From Ancylobacter vacuolatus (GTDB lineage: Bacteria > Pseudomonadota > Alphaproteobacteria > Rhizobiales > Xanthobacteraceae), in NCBI RefSeq assembly GCF_030813595.1, contig NZ_JAUSUH010000010.1:158639-222638 (forward strand): a DNA stretch of 64,000 nucleotides. The letters run 5' to 3'. The notes beneath the pieces are model-generated. The model saw only the letters and a list, made by a program, of their open reading frames with translations. It was not told the DNA's origin and did not search any database. The translations under genes and the position numbers were made by a program. This document shows, in pieces, positions 10,024 to 20,359 of this stretch; the stretch's first letter is position 1, and every line of letters begins with the position of its first letter.

Positions 10024-11058
10024 ATGACACGTTATGGTTTTTGCGGCCTCAAGGTCATCGCCGGCTTCACCGCTGCGCTGGCATTTTCAACCCTGTTGGC
10101 CTTTGCGCAAACCGATGCCACGCCGCCATCGCCCCGCAAGGGGATCGTCATTTGGGACGTCCCGGCGTTCGATGCCCTGCCGGATGATGAGAATGGCCCG
10201 CTCGCCCGCTATGGCCGCTCCATCATCGAGGCCACTTACGCGCATATTGGGCCGGAAGCCGTCAATCCCGAAGCCCGTTATGCCGGTAATAATCTGGCCT
10301 GCGCCAATTGCCACCTGCACGCTGGACTGAAGAAATTCGGCCTTCCTTTGGTTGCAGCGTCCGCCGACTACCCCGCCTACAGCTCGCGGACCGGCACGGT
10401 CAGCTCGATCTTCGACCGGGTGAACCAGTGCCTGAAGCGCAGCATGAACGGACGGCCGATGCCGGAGGATGAGCGGCCGATGCAGGCGATCCTCGCCTAC
10501 CTCAAGGTCCTCTCGACCCATATTCCGACCGAGGCGACGATCGTCGGTGCCGGAGCGGGGTCCATGCCGGAGATGGATCGCGCGGCGGACCCGTCGCGGG
10601 GGGCCGCGGTCTATGCCCACACCTGTGCGGACTGCCATCGCCGTGATGGCCTGGGCGTCCGGCGCAACGAGGCGCTGCCGAACATGGGCTATGCCGTCCC
10701 GCCCTTGTGGGGCCCGGACAGCTTCAACGATGGAGCGGGCACCGCGCGGCTGATCACGCTCGCCAACTTCGTCCATGACAACATGCCGAACGGGACTTCA
10801 TGGATCGCCCCGACGCTCGCGCCGGAAGACGCCTGGGACGTGGCGGCATTCGTGCTGTCGCAACCTCGGCCCCAACTGGCTGGGATTGATCGCGATTTCC
10901 CCGACCTGCTGCTGAAGCCGGTGGATGCGGGCTATCCGCCCTACGCCGACAGCTTCTCTGTGGAGCAGCATCGCTTCGGCCCCTTCGCCCCGATCCGGGC
11001 GGAAATAGCCCGGCTGAGGGAAACGCGCGGCGAGGTGCCCAATCCCAACAGCCCGTAA
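10024..11058 (+). CDS. tsdA: Di-haem c-type cytochrome, TsdA-like thiosulfate dehydrogenase
   Basis: An exported protein of 344 residues with a signal peptide (cleaved near AFA-QT) and two haem-binding motifs, CANCH (C93-H97) and CADCH (C201-H205). The segment FDRVNQCLKRSMNGRPMP is the hallmark of the TsdA family, and its cysteine (C136) lies about 39 residues after the first haem histidine, where the unusual axial cysteine ligand of TsdA is found. TsdA oxidises thiosulfate to tetrathionate in the periplasm. A GTG at 10018 is an alternative start; neither has a clear ribosome-binding site. No other sulfur gene is adjacent, so the substrate is inferred from the family. Confidence 0.75.
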   Translation: MTRYGFCGLKVIAGFTAALAFSTLLAFAQTDATPPSPRKGIVIWDVPAFDALPDDENGPLARYGRSIIEATYAHIGPEAVNPEARYAGNNLACANCHLHAGLKKFGLPLVAASADYPAYSSRTGTVSSIFDRVNQCLKRSMNGRPMPEDERPMQAILAYLKVLSTHIPTEATIVGAGAGSMPEMDRAADPSRGAAVYAHTCADCHRRDGLGVRRNEALPNMGYAVPPLWGPDSFNDGAGTARLITLANFVHDNMPNGTSWIAPTLAPEDAWDVAAFVLSQPRPQLAGIDRDFPDLLLKPVDAGYPPYADSFSVEQHRFGPFAPIRAEIARLRETRGEVPNPNSP

Positions 11059-11154
11059 CTGGGACGGCATGACGGGCGAGGCCGGGAACGTCCGGGAGTG
11101 CCGCGGGATGAAGACGGCTGCATTTAATCGGCATCCCACGACCTCGGACTCCAC

Positions 11155-12069
11155 CTAAACCCCCGCCTCATGTGGTCCGATCAGCCGCCCGACATCCGGC
11201 AGCCAGCGGATCGCCATGGCGAAGCGCTTGGTGGCCCCCGGCGCGATCAGCGACAGGCCCGGCTTCTCCGTGAACTCGGCAGGGCCGTCCTCGGGCGAGG
11301 CATAGCCGGCCCAGGGCTCGATGCACAGGAATGGCGCGCCGGGCTTCGACCACAGGCCGAGATGCGGCATGTCGGGGAAGGCGACTTCCAGCCCCGGCTC
11401 GCCCGGCACGCCGAAGCGCACATGGTGCGAGCGCAGATCGAGGAAGATCAGGGCGTCGCGCTCGAACAGCGCATCGGTCGGCTCGAGGATCGCGTCCACC
11501 GCCGGGTTCGGCTCGGTGGCGGTGGAGAGCAGGCCGCCCACCGGGCGGTGGATGGCTTCGGCTTCCGCTTTTTCGAACACCAGCCGGTGATCGTCCCGCG
11601 TGCCGCCATAGGGCAGCGGCCAGCGGAAGGCCGGGTGGAAGCCGACGCTCGCCGGCAGCTCCCCCTCGCCGGTATTGGCCACCTCGACCTCAATGGTCAG
11701 CGTCGCCTCGGCCAGCCGGTAGGTGACGGTGAGCGAGAACGGGAACGGGTACTGCTTGCGCGTCTCCTCGTCATCGTGAAGCGCAAGCCGGACGACCTGC
11801 TCCGTCGCCTCCTCAAGGGTGAAGGCGCGGCGGCGGGCGAAGCCGTGCTGGGCCATCGGGTAGACCTTCCCGTCATGCAGCAGTTGGTCGTTCGGCAGCC
11901 GCCCGACAATGGGGAAGAGCAGCGGCGCGCGGCCGGTCCAGAAGGCCGGGTCGCCGTTCCACAGCAGGTCATGCCCGTGCCGGTCCCGCAAAGCCACCAT
12001 CTCAGCGCCCTGGGGCGAGATCTCGACCTCAAGGAATTCCGATTTCAGCCGCACCGCACCCTCGCTCAT
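11155..12069 (-). CDS. Aldose 1-epimerase family protein (LacX-like)
   Basis: A protein of 304 residues with the galactose-mutarotase fold: ISPQGAEMVALRD and FPIVGRLPND near the start, QHGFARRR and SVGFHPAFRWPL in the middle, and LCIEPWAGYASP near the end, the last carrying the probable catalytic glutamate. These are features of the LacX/YihR side of the family, which interconvert sugar anomers. The ATG at 12069 is preceded by a GGGG stretch; a TTG at 12096 in frame is less likely. It faces tsdA convergently across a 96-base gap. Confidence 0.85.
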   Translation of the reverse strand: MSEGAVRLKSEFLEVEISPQGAEMVALRDRHGHDLLWNGDPAFWTGRAPLLFPIVGRLPNDQLLHDGKVYPMAQHGFARRRAFTLEEATEQVVRLALHDDEETRKQYPFPFSLTVTYRLAEATLTIEVEVANTGEGELPASVGFHPAFRWPLPYGGTRDDHRLVFEKAEAEAIHRPVGGLLSTATEPNPAVDAILEPTDALFERDALIFLDLRSHHVRFGVPGEPGLEVAFPDMPHLGLWSKPGAPFLCIEPWAGYASPEDGPAEFTEKPGLSLIAPGATKRFAMAIRWLPDVGRLIGPHEAGV

Positions 12070-12167
12070 ACCAATCCCCGTCTCGACTTCGCCCAAGATC
12101 AGGTCTAACGGGACCTTGCGGATAAACGATTCCGCGCGCCCGCCACCCTCATCGTCCGGTTCCCATC

Positions 12168-13544
12168 ATGGCCCAGACTCTCGGCCCTGTCGCCGCGCTC
12201 CTGCTCGGCGTGTTCTTTCTGGTAACCGGGAGCGGCCTGCAGAACACGCTGCTACCGCTGCGCGGCGCCTTCGAGGGCTTCAGCGCGATCAATCTCGGCA
12301 TATTGGGGTCGAGCTATTATCTCGGCTTCGTCGTCGGCTGCCTCGCCGTGCCGCATCTGGTGCGCCGCACCGGCCATATCCGCGCCTTCGCCGCCCTCAC
12401 CTCCGGCGTGGTGGCGGCGATGATGGCGCATCCCTTGTTCATCGAGCCCTTCACCTGGTTCGCGCTGCGCACCGTCACCGGCTTCTGCTTCGCCGGGCTC
12501 TATCTGGTGATCGAAAGCTGGCTGAACGACCGCGCCACCAACCAGACGCGCGGCTTTGTCATGAGCGCCTATGTCATCGTCGATTATGCCGCGCTCACCG
12601 CCGGCCAGATGATGATCACGCTCTACCCGGTGCGGGCCTTCGACCTGTTCGCCATCGCCGCCATCCTGTTCTCGCTGGCGACGCTGCCGGTGGCCATCGC
12701 CTCCAGCAGCCAGCCGGCGCCGATCGAAACCGCGCGCATCCGCCTGCCGCGCCTGTTCAAGGCCGCGCCGGTGGCGATGGTCGGCTGCTTCGCCATCGGC
12801 CTCACCAATGGCTCGCTCTGGTCGCTGGGGCCGATCTTCGGCATCGGCCGGGGGCTGACCTCCGACGGCGCCGCGACCTTCATGAGCGCCGTCGTGGTGG
12901 CGGGCGCGCTGGCGCAATGGCCGATCGGCTATCTCTCCGACCGCATGGACCGCCGCCGCATCCTCGCCGCGTTGCTAGTGGGGGCGCTGCTGGCCGGGCT
13001 GGCGCTGGGGGCGCTGCCTTTCGACCTGCTCGGCCTCAGCCTGCTGGGCATGGTGTATGGCGCGCTCTCGCTGCCGGCCTATTCGCTCGCCGCCGCCCAC
13101 GCCTATGACCGCACCGCCCCTTCCGAAGCGGTGGAGACGGCGGCGGGGCTGCTGCTGCTCTATGGCCTTGGCTCGGTGGTCGGTCCGGCGCTGGCGGCGC
13201 TCGGCATGCAGCATTACGGGCCGGGCGCGCTGTTCTTCTTCACCGCCGGCGCCTATGGGCTGCTGCTACTGTTCGTGCTCTGGCGCATCCTGCTGCGCGA
13301 GCGAGGGCGGCAGATCGACACCAAGAGCGAGCCGATCGCCTCGGCGGCGACCGGCACCGTGCCCCGGCCGGACAAGGAGCGCAAAGAGGCGCCGCTGGCG
13401 CGGCTCAAGCGCTGGCGCCGCGCCACGTCGCCCGCTCCGGCCCGCCCTGCCGCGACCAAGCCCGCCCCCACGCCCGCACCGGAAAGCCCGGCTTCGGCCG
13501 AGGACTTCCCTTCGCCGCAGGACGGACGTTCCGACGGGGCCTGA
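12168..13544 (+). CDS. MFS transporter with extended cytosolic C-terminal tail
   Basis: An inner-membrane carrier of 458 residues with about twelve hydrophobic segments between residues 5 and 390. The loop between helices 2 and 3 (VPHLVRRTGHIRAF) and the equivalent in the second half (GYLSDRMDRRRIL) are MFS signatures. The last about 75 residues are a proline/alanine-rich, charged, low-complexity tail. It resembles the YcaD-type group of MFS proteins; the substrate cannot be told from sequence. It is followed directly by the DUF1328 gene, which has its own promoter. Confidence 0.82.
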   Translation: MAQTLGPVAALLLGVFFLVTGSGLQNTLLPLRGAFEGFSAINLGILGSSYYLGFVVGCLAVPHLVRRTGHIRAFAALTSGVVAAMMAHPLFIEPFTWFALRTVTGFCFAGLYLVIESWLNDRATNQTRGFVMSAYVIVDYAALTAGQMMITLYPVRAFDLFAIAAILFSLATLPVAIASSSQPAPIETARIRLPRLFKAAPVAMVGCFAIGLTNGSLWSLGPIFGIGRGLTSDGAATFMSAVVVAGALAQWPIGYLSDRMDRRRILAALLVGALLAGLALGALPFDLLGLSLLGMVYGALSLPAYSLAAAHAYDRTAPSEAVETAAGLLLLYGLGSVVGPALAALGMQHYGPGALFFFTAGAYGLLLLFVLWRILLRERGRQIDTKSEPIASAATGTVPRPDKERKEAPLARLKRWRRATSPAPARPAATKPAPTPAPESPASAEDFPSPQDGRSDGA

Positions 13545-13552
13545 GCGGCACG

Positions 13553-13577
13553 GGAACCGATGCAGCACCCGTGCGTT
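13553..13577 (+). promoter_or_regulatory. EcfG-type promoter before the DUF1328 gene
   Basis: GGAAC at 13553-13557, a 16-base spacer and CGTT at 13574-13577 match the EcfG consensus exactly, with the same spacing as the trehalose promoter at 5864. The likely transcript start lies about 34 bases before the ATG at 13617. Confidence 0.65.
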
Positions 13578-13616
13578 GATACCGCACCCGCCACCCGCGC
13601 CTCCGGGGACTTTCGC

Positions 13617-13790
13617 ATGATCAAATACGCCTTGATCTTCCTGGTGATTTCGATGATCGCCGGCGCCGTCGGCATGACCGGCGTCTCGCAGCTCGCCCGC
13701 AAGATCTCGCTGGTGCTGTTTGGGCTGTTCTTCCTCGGCTTCCTGCTGCTGATCGGCTTCGCCATGCTGGTCGACAAGGCGGTCTCATAA
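13617..13790 (+). CDS. DUF1328 (UPF0391) small membrane protein
   Basis: A 57-residue protein consisting of two hydrophobic segments (ALIFLVISMIAGAVGMTGV and LVLFGLFFLGFLLLIGFAM), the complete layout of the DUF1328/YtjA family. Function is unknown; family members are often induced in stress, and the EcfG-type promoter in front of this copy agrees with that. The start is the ATG at 13617; the upstream open frame overlaps the promoter and is not coding. Confidence 0.88.
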   Translation: MIKYALIFLVISMIAGAVGMTGVSQLARKISLVLFGLFFLGFLLLIGFAMLVDKAVS

Positions 13791-13795
13791 CAGGA

Positions 13796-14473
13796 TCAGG
13801 CGCCCAGCCTTTCGCCCGCCGCGGCCCAGTTCACCCGCTCGTCCAGCAGCGCCTTGATGTGGGCCGTCCGCCGGTTTTCCCAGTCGAGATAATAGGCGTG
13901 CTCCCATACATCGATGCCGACAACCGGGGTGACGCCTTCGGCGATCGGATTGCCAGCATCGGCGAGGCCGATCACGTCGAGCTTGCCGTCATCCTCCACC
14001 AGCCAGACCCAGCCGGTGCCGAACACGCCGTCGCCGATCTCGACCATGCGCGCCTTAAGCGGCTCAATCCCGCCGAAATCCCGCTCGGCCGCCTCCAGCA
14101 GGGCCTTTGAGGGTGGCGTGGGGCCGCCGGCGAATTGTGCCCAGTAGAAATTGTGATTCCAGGCCTGACCGGCATTGTTGAAGACCGCCGCCTCGCTCTG
14201 CTCCTTCGCCCTCACGATCACCTCCTCGAGCGACAGATCCGCATAGGGCGTGCCGGGCACAAGGCCGTTCAGCTTGTCGAAATAGCCCTTGTGATGCTTG
14301 TGGAAATGCAGGCCCACGGTGCGGGCGGAGATGGTCGGCGCCAGCGCGCCCTCGTCATAGGGCAGCGTGGGCTGGGCGAAAGGCGCGGCGGCGCGGGCGA
14401 GGTGCGGCCGGCCGACGGCGGCGGCCGCGAGCATCGTGCCGGTGGCGGCGAACAGGGTACGGCGATTCAGCAT
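13796..14473 (-). CDS. Fe/Mn superoxide dismutase with Tat signal peptide
   Basis: A 225-residue enzyme that dismutates superoxide. Metal ligands are recognisable in GLHFHKHHKGY, WNHNFYW and DVWEHAYYLDW. Unlike cytosolic SODs it begins with NRRTLFAATG plus a hydrophobic stretch and an AAA/ARA-type cleavage site near residue 29, a twin-arginine signal, so the folded metalloenzyme is probably exported to the periplasm. The start is ATG 14473. It converges on the DUF1328 gene with only five bases between stops. Confidence 0.88.
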   Translation of the reverse strand: MLNRRTLFAATGTMLAAAAVGRPHLARAAAPFAQPTLPYDEGALAPTISARTVGLHFHKHHKGYFDKLNGLVPGTPYADLSLEEVIVRAKEQSEAAVFNNAGQAWNHNFYWAQFAGGPTPPSKALLEAAERDFGGIEPLKARMVEIGDGVFGTGWVWLVEDDGKLDVIGLADAGNPIAEGVTPVVGIDVWEHAYYLDWENRRTAHIKALLDERVNWAAAGERLGA

Positions 14474-14620
14474 GGACGGGCTCCCTTCTGAAGCCAGCCC
14501 CCCGCCTGCCAATCGCCGGGCGTGCAAATCGTTCCGCCCGACGCGCCGCGTGGTTTGACCTAGCGCAAGGCGCGGTTCGGCTGCGCCGCTAGCCTGCTGG
14601 AAAACCACCAGGAGGATACC

Positions 14621-14752
14621 ATGTCGACCGAGACCCTGTTTTTCGTCGCCGCCATCGTGATCGCCTTCAGCGGCTTTGCCGCCACGCTGGCCTATGTCGA
14701 AGCCTCGACCAAGTCGGTGCGCCGCACCAACCACCCGATCCCCGGGGAGTGA
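14621..14752 (+). CDS. Small single-span membrane protein
   Basis: A 43-codon ORF with an excellent ribosome-binding site (GGAGG ten bases before the ATG). The product MSTETLFFVAAIVIAFSGFA continues as one transmembrane helix followed by a short polar tail ending NHPIPGE. Similar short proteins are common and uncharacterised in Hyphomicrobiales. It is transcribed away from the superoxide dismutase gene. Confidence 0.65.
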   Translation: MSTETLFFVAAIVIAFSGFAATLAYVEASTKSVRRTNHPIPGE

Positions 14753-14791
14753 GCGGCCGGCGCCGCGCGGTCTATCGACGTCCGCCCCAAA

Positions 14792-14824
14792 CAATGGTTG
14801 TATTACGCGCTAATACAACCATTG
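14792..14824. promoter_or_regulatory. Perfect 14-bp inverted repeat (operator or RNA hairpin) before the endolysin-like gene
   Basis: CAATGGTTGTATTA (14792-14805) and TAATACAACCATTG (14811-14824) are exact reverse complements around a five-base loop CGCGC. The AT-rich arms stand out in GC-rich DNA. The right arm ends nine bases before the ATG at 14834, so the dyad would either be a repressor operator over the start region or fold in RNA next to the ribosome-binding site. Confidence 0.7.
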
Positions 14825-14833
14825 GGGCGTTCT

Positions 14834-15547
14834 ATGTCGAGCAAGAGCATCAAGCGCGTGCAGGAAGCGTTGAAGGCCAAGGGTTACGACCCCGGCGAGG
14901 CGGACGGCATATGGGGCCGGCAGTCCATCGCTGCCCTCAGGAAATTCCAGGCCGCCACCGGGCTGGAGGTTGACGGCATTTTCGGGCCGCTCTCACGCGC
15001 CAAACTGCTGGGCGCGGACGCGCCGGAGCCGGCGGCGGACGATCCCGAGGGTCTCGTGTGGTTCGAGCAGGCGCTCAGTCTCGTCGGCACGAAGGAGAAG
15101 CCCGGCCCTGGCAACAGCAACCCGGTCATCCTCGGCTTCGCCAAGGGCCTCAACATCGACTACAAGGACGACGATATCCCGTGGTGCGGGCTGTTCGTCG
15201 CCCATTGCATCGGCGCCACCCTGCCGGAAGAACCGCTGCCGCGCGGCCCGCTGTGGGCGCGCGGCTGGCTTGGCTTCGGCAAAAAGACCGATCCGCGCCT
15301 CGGCGCCGTGCTCGTCTTCTGGCGCGGCAGTCCCAAGGGCGACCAGGGCCATGTCGGCTTCTATCACGGCGAGGATGACGACGCTTATCACGTCCTCGGC
15401 GGCAACCAGTCCAACATGGTGAACAAGACACGGATCGCCAAGAATCGCCTCCTTGAGGCGCGCTGGCCGACAACAGCGGCGAGCCTGCACAGCAACACAG
15501 TGCAGACCGCCACGGGCGATGTAGGGCTCAGCCACAACGAGCAATAA
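14834..15547 (+). CDS. Peptidoglycan-binding, TIGR02594-type cell wall hydrolase (endolysin-like)
   Basis: A 237-residue protein with an N-terminal PG_binding_1 domain (residues 4-58, GYDPGEADGIWGRQSIAAL) joined to a TIGR02594/CHAP-like cysteine hydrolase domain (about 80-225). The catalytic cysteine is in DIPWCGLFVAHC (near residue 117) and the histidine in GHVGFYHG (near 173). This pairing is typical of phage endolysins and domesticated relatives. There is no signal peptide and no phage gene nearby, so it is either a relic or a stand-alone lysin under control of the dyad in front of it. The start is ATG 14834. Confidence 0.8.
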   Translation: MSSKSIKRVQEALKAKGYDPGEADGIWGRQSIAALRKFQAATGLEVDGIFGPLSRAKLLGADAPEPAADDPEGLVWFEQALSLVGTKEKPGPGNSNPVILGFAKGLNIDYKDDDIPWCGLFVAHCIGATLPEEPLPRGPLWARGWLGFGKKTDPRLGAVLVFWRGSPKGDQGHVGFYHGEDDDAYHVLGGNQSNMVNKTRIAKNRLLEARWPTTAASLHSNTVQTATGDVGLSHNEQ

Positions 15548-15799
15548 GGCCGGTGCGCACCGGGCGGGGGCACGCGATCGCGCCTCCTCCCGGGCATGCC
15601 AAATGCACCTCTGCGGGCCGTTCGACGCCCTTTTGCCGCGCCGTCACTGGCGCGGCGGCCGGTAGTGGGCTAGAGAACAGTGGCCAGCGCGAGCCTGGCC
15701 GTAAGCGTCCAACGTCAGGCAACGCATCCAACCCGGTCTCGGCCGGCCGGATGCGCATGGCGATCCGGACCCGCCGAGACCATCCGACGAGGATGGCCT
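15548..15799. other. Spacer without recognisable gene
   Basis: This 252-bp gap has several GC-rich hairpins but no T-run, no tRNA and no ORF with plausible codon use. It should hold the promoter of the DUF2798 gene. Confidence 0.4.
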
Positions 15800-16075
15800 A
15801 TGCCAAAACCCGCTTCGCCAAAACCCGCTTCCCCTTCCCGCAAGCTGCCGGCGCGCTACGCCGCCATCGTCCTGCCGTTCGTGCTGTCGGTGCTGATGAC
15901 CTTCGTAGTCTCGGCCATCGCAACCCTGCGCAGCCTCGGGCCCGGCCCCGACTTCCTCGCCACCTGGCCGGTCGCCTGGGGCCTGTCATGGCTGGTCGCC
16001 TTTCCCACACTCCTGCTCGTGCTGCCGGTGGTCCGGCGCATCGTCGGCCTCGTGGTGGAGGCGCCCAGCCGCTGA
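15800..16075 (+). CDS. DUF2798 small membrane protein
   Basis: A 91-residue protein with a lysine/proline-rich N-terminus and two transmembrane helices. The segment LPFVLSVLMTFVVSAIATL followed by a WPVAWGLSWLVAFPTLL helix and LPVVRRIVGLVV is the DUF2798 layout. Function is unknown. The ATG at 15800 was chosen because the family similarity begins soon after it. A strong terminator follows. Confidence 0.75.
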   Translation: MPKPASPKPASPSRKLPARYAAIVLPFVLSVLMTFVVSAIATLRSLGPGPDFLATWPVAWGLSWLVAFPTLLLVLPVVRRIVGLVVEAPSR

Positions 16076-16083
16076 GACAAAAG

Positions 16084-16111
16084 AAAAGGCGGCCCGCAGG
16101 CCGCCTTTTTT
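16084..16111. terminator. Bidirectional intrinsic terminator between DUF2798 gene and rpoD
   Basis: AAAAGGCGGCC, loop CGCA, GGCCGCCTTTTTT: an eleven-base-pair stem with an A-run on one side and a T-run on the other. It can stop both the rightward DUF2798 transcript and the leftward rpoD transcript, whose stop codon lies 20 bases away. Confidence 0.9.
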
Positions 16112-16130
16112 GATTCGGAGACGGTGCGCC

Positions 16131-18134
<2,004 letters not shown>

Positions 18135-18309
18135 GCGTGTGTGCTCCTCAAGCGCCAGCGACCTGCGTCCCGGCGTGCGATGGCGGCCCTCGCGGAACCA
18201 CCCTTCGATCGTTCAACCCGGCGTCCCGCACAGTGCCCGGCGCGAGACGCAAACAGGGCCACGCGCACCACGCGACTGAAGACGCGCGGGCGTGCAGCCC
18301 GATGGGACC
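18135..18309. other. dnaG-rpoD spacer
   Basis: These 175 bases between the dnaG stop and the rpoD start probably hold an rpoD promoter. I see no convincing gene or terminator. The codons close to the rpoD start are preceded by GAGGAG (in the leftward reading), a good ribosome-binding site. Confidence 0.4.
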
Positions 18310-20250
18310 TTACATCGACCGCGCCGGGCGACCCGACGCAGCGCCGAACCCCTCTACCAAAGCTTCGGTTCCGTCAAGTGCCGCGAGCTGCCTTTGTACG
18401 TCGAGAAACCGCGCCCAGTTCATGTCGGTGGGTTCTTCGGCCAGCCGTTTCTCGGCTTCTTTCAGGTCCTTAGATAGGGCGTGCCCCCGCCGGTGCAAGA
18501 CCAGACGCTGGTGCCACCACAGCTCGACATCGACCCGGCCGGCATCCGAGAAGGCCGGCCAATCGTGCCGCGCCACCGCCAGACGGCTGAGCCGGTCGAC
18601 CAGCGGCGCCAGCCCCTGCCCCTCCAAACGCGCCGCCAAAGTCTCCGGCGCCTCGGTCTCGCCCTCCATATGGGCGTCGAGCAGCACCCGGCGCAGATCG
18701 GCCAGTTCCCGGTTGTGCAGATGCAAGTCGGAAAGTTCCTCGGCGCACTGGTCGATCAGCCAGGGATGGTTGATCAGGGCGAAAAGCAGCAGCGCCTCGT
18801 TGCGCGGCATTTCCGCCGCCGCCCCGCGCACCAGCGCCGAGCGGCGCATGGTCTCGCCGCCACCCCGCCCCGCCAACGGGCGACCGGTGCCGGGCCGCCG
18901 TCCGCCCTTGGCTCCGGCACGCCCGGAATAGCCGGAATAATCATTGGCCGAGCGGCGCCCGCCCTCCCCCTGCCCGGAGGACGGGGCGAACAGGCGGCGG
19001 AAGCGCTCCATCAGCTCGGCGCGGTAATGCTTGCGCACCGTTTCGTCGCCGATCACCTTGACGATCTCGCCGATCCGCGCCTCCAGCGCCGCGCGGCGCT
19101 CGGGGGTGTCGACGCTCGCGGTCTCGATTTCGCGCGCCCACAGCACATCCGCCAGCGGACGGGCCTGCGCCAGCACCGCGTCCACCGCCTCGCGGCCGCC
19201 GGCCCGCACCAGATCGTCCGGGTCCTGCCCCTCGGGCAGCAGGCCGAAGGAAAGGCTCACCCCAGGCTTCAGGTGCGGCAAGGCAAGGTCCATCGCCCGC
19301 CAGGCGGCGCGACGGCCGGCCTTGTCGCCGTCGAACAGCAGCACCGGCTCGGGCGCCATCTTCCATAAAAGCGCGAGTTGCTCCTCGGTCAGCGCCGTGC
19401 CGAGCGGGGCCACCGCCCCGGCAAAGCCGGCCTCGACCAGGGCGATCACGTCGACATAGCCCTCCGCCGCAATCACGGCGGCGCCATTATGGGCCGCCGT
19501 GCGGGCGTTGAAGGCGTTGTAGAGCAGCGCGCCCTTGTGGAAGAGCGGCGTTTCCGGCGAGTTCAGGTACTTGGCCGGCACGTCCTTCTCCAGCGCCCGC
19601 CCGCCAAAGGCGACGACCCGCCCGCGCAGATCGGTGATCGGGAAGATCACCCGGTCGCGGAAGCGATCATAGGGAATGGCGATGTCCTCGGCCGAAATCA
19701 GCAGCCCGGCCTCGACCATGTCCTCCACCGGCACGCCGCGCCCGCCCAGCGCTTCCTTCAGCGCGAATCGGTCCGGCGGGGCGTAGCCGAGGCGGAAGCG
19801 GGCCTGCACCGAGGGCCCGAGGCCGCGATCGGCGAGATAGCCACGCCCCTTGGCGCCGGCGCGGCCCTGCAGCGTCGCCTCGAAATACTGGGCGGCGAGT
19901 TCCATCACCTCGTGCAGCGTCTTGCGCCGGCTCTCGCGCTTTTCCTCCTCGCGCGACTGAACCGGCATGGCGAGGCCCGCCATGGAGGCCAGCCGTTCCA
20001 CCGCCTCCGGAAAGGGCAGGCCTTCGACCTCCATCAGGAAGTCGAACTGATCGCCATGCTTGCCGGAGGAGAAGCAGTGATAGAAGCCCTTCTGGTCGTT
20101 GACATAGAAGGACGGGGTCTTCTCCGGGTTGAACGGCGACAGGCCGCGCCATTCCCGGCCCTGCTTCTTCAACGGCACGCGCTTGCTCACCACCTCCGAC
20201 ACCGGGAGGCGGGCGCGTATCTCGTCGAGGAACGAGGGCGGAAAGCGCAT
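18310..20250 (-). CDS. dnaG: DNA primase DnaG with a degenerate zinc-binding site
   Basis: Synthesises RNA primers at the replication fork; 646 residues. The N-terminal zinc-ribbon fold is recognisable (GLSPFNPEKTPSFYV ... GFYHCFSSGKHGD), but three of the four classical ligands are replaced: S38, N41 and S62, leaving only C59. The TOPRIM domain has AEGYVDVIAL and the metal motif LLFDGDKAG. The C-terminal part (from about residue 455) is the helicase-binding region. Loss of zinc ligands is seen in other alphaproteobacterial primases, so the gene is probably functional. Confidence 0.95.
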   Translation of the reverse strand: MRFPPSFLDEIRARLPVSEVVSKRVPLKKQGREWRGLSPFNPEKTPSFYVNDQKGFYHCFSSGKHGDQFDFLMEVEGLPFPEAVERLASMAGLAMPVQSREEEKRESRRKTLHEVMELAAQYFEATLQGRAGAKGRGYLADRGLGPSVQARFRLGYAPPDRFALKEALGGRGVPVEDMVEAGLLISAEDIAIPYDRFRDRVIFPITDLRGRVVAFGGRALEKDVPAKYLNSPETPLFHKGALLYNAFNARTAAHNGAAVIAAEGYVDVIALVEAGFAGAVAPLGTALTEEQLALLWKMAPEPVLLFDGDKAGRRAAWRAMDLALPHLKPGVSLSFGLLPEGQDPDDLVRAGGREAVDAVLAQARPLADVLWAREIETASVDTPERRAALEARIGEIVKVIGDETVRKHYRAELMERFRRLFAPSSGQGEGGRRSANDYSGYSGRAGAKGGRRPGTGRPLAGRGGGETMRRSALVRGAAAEMPRNEALLLFALINHPWLIDQCAEELSDLHLHNRELADLRRVLLDAHMEGETEAPETLAARLEGQGLAPLVDRLSRLAVARHDWPAFSDAGRVDVELWWHQRLVLHRRGHALSKDLKEAEKRLAEEPTDMNWARFLDVQRQLAALDGTEALVEGFGAASGRPARSM

Positions 20251-20359
20251 GGGGGCGTGAACTCACGGTGAAGCTTGGCTGGACATCATAGCAGGAGGGC
20301 GGCACTCGCGGCCGCAAGAACCGCGCCCGCGCCGCCGCCGTCCCCGCTGTCCCCAGCCC

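Noticed and set aside
14503..14537. EcfG-type promoter for the superoxide dismutase gene
   Set aside because: On the leftward strand GGAAC is followed after 16 bases by GATT instead of CGTT, too weak to list.
18310..20250. dnaG as a defective gene because of missing zinc ligands
   Set aside because: The frame is full length with intact TOPRIM motifs, in its conserved operon, and such ligand loss is seen in other alphaproteobacterial primases.
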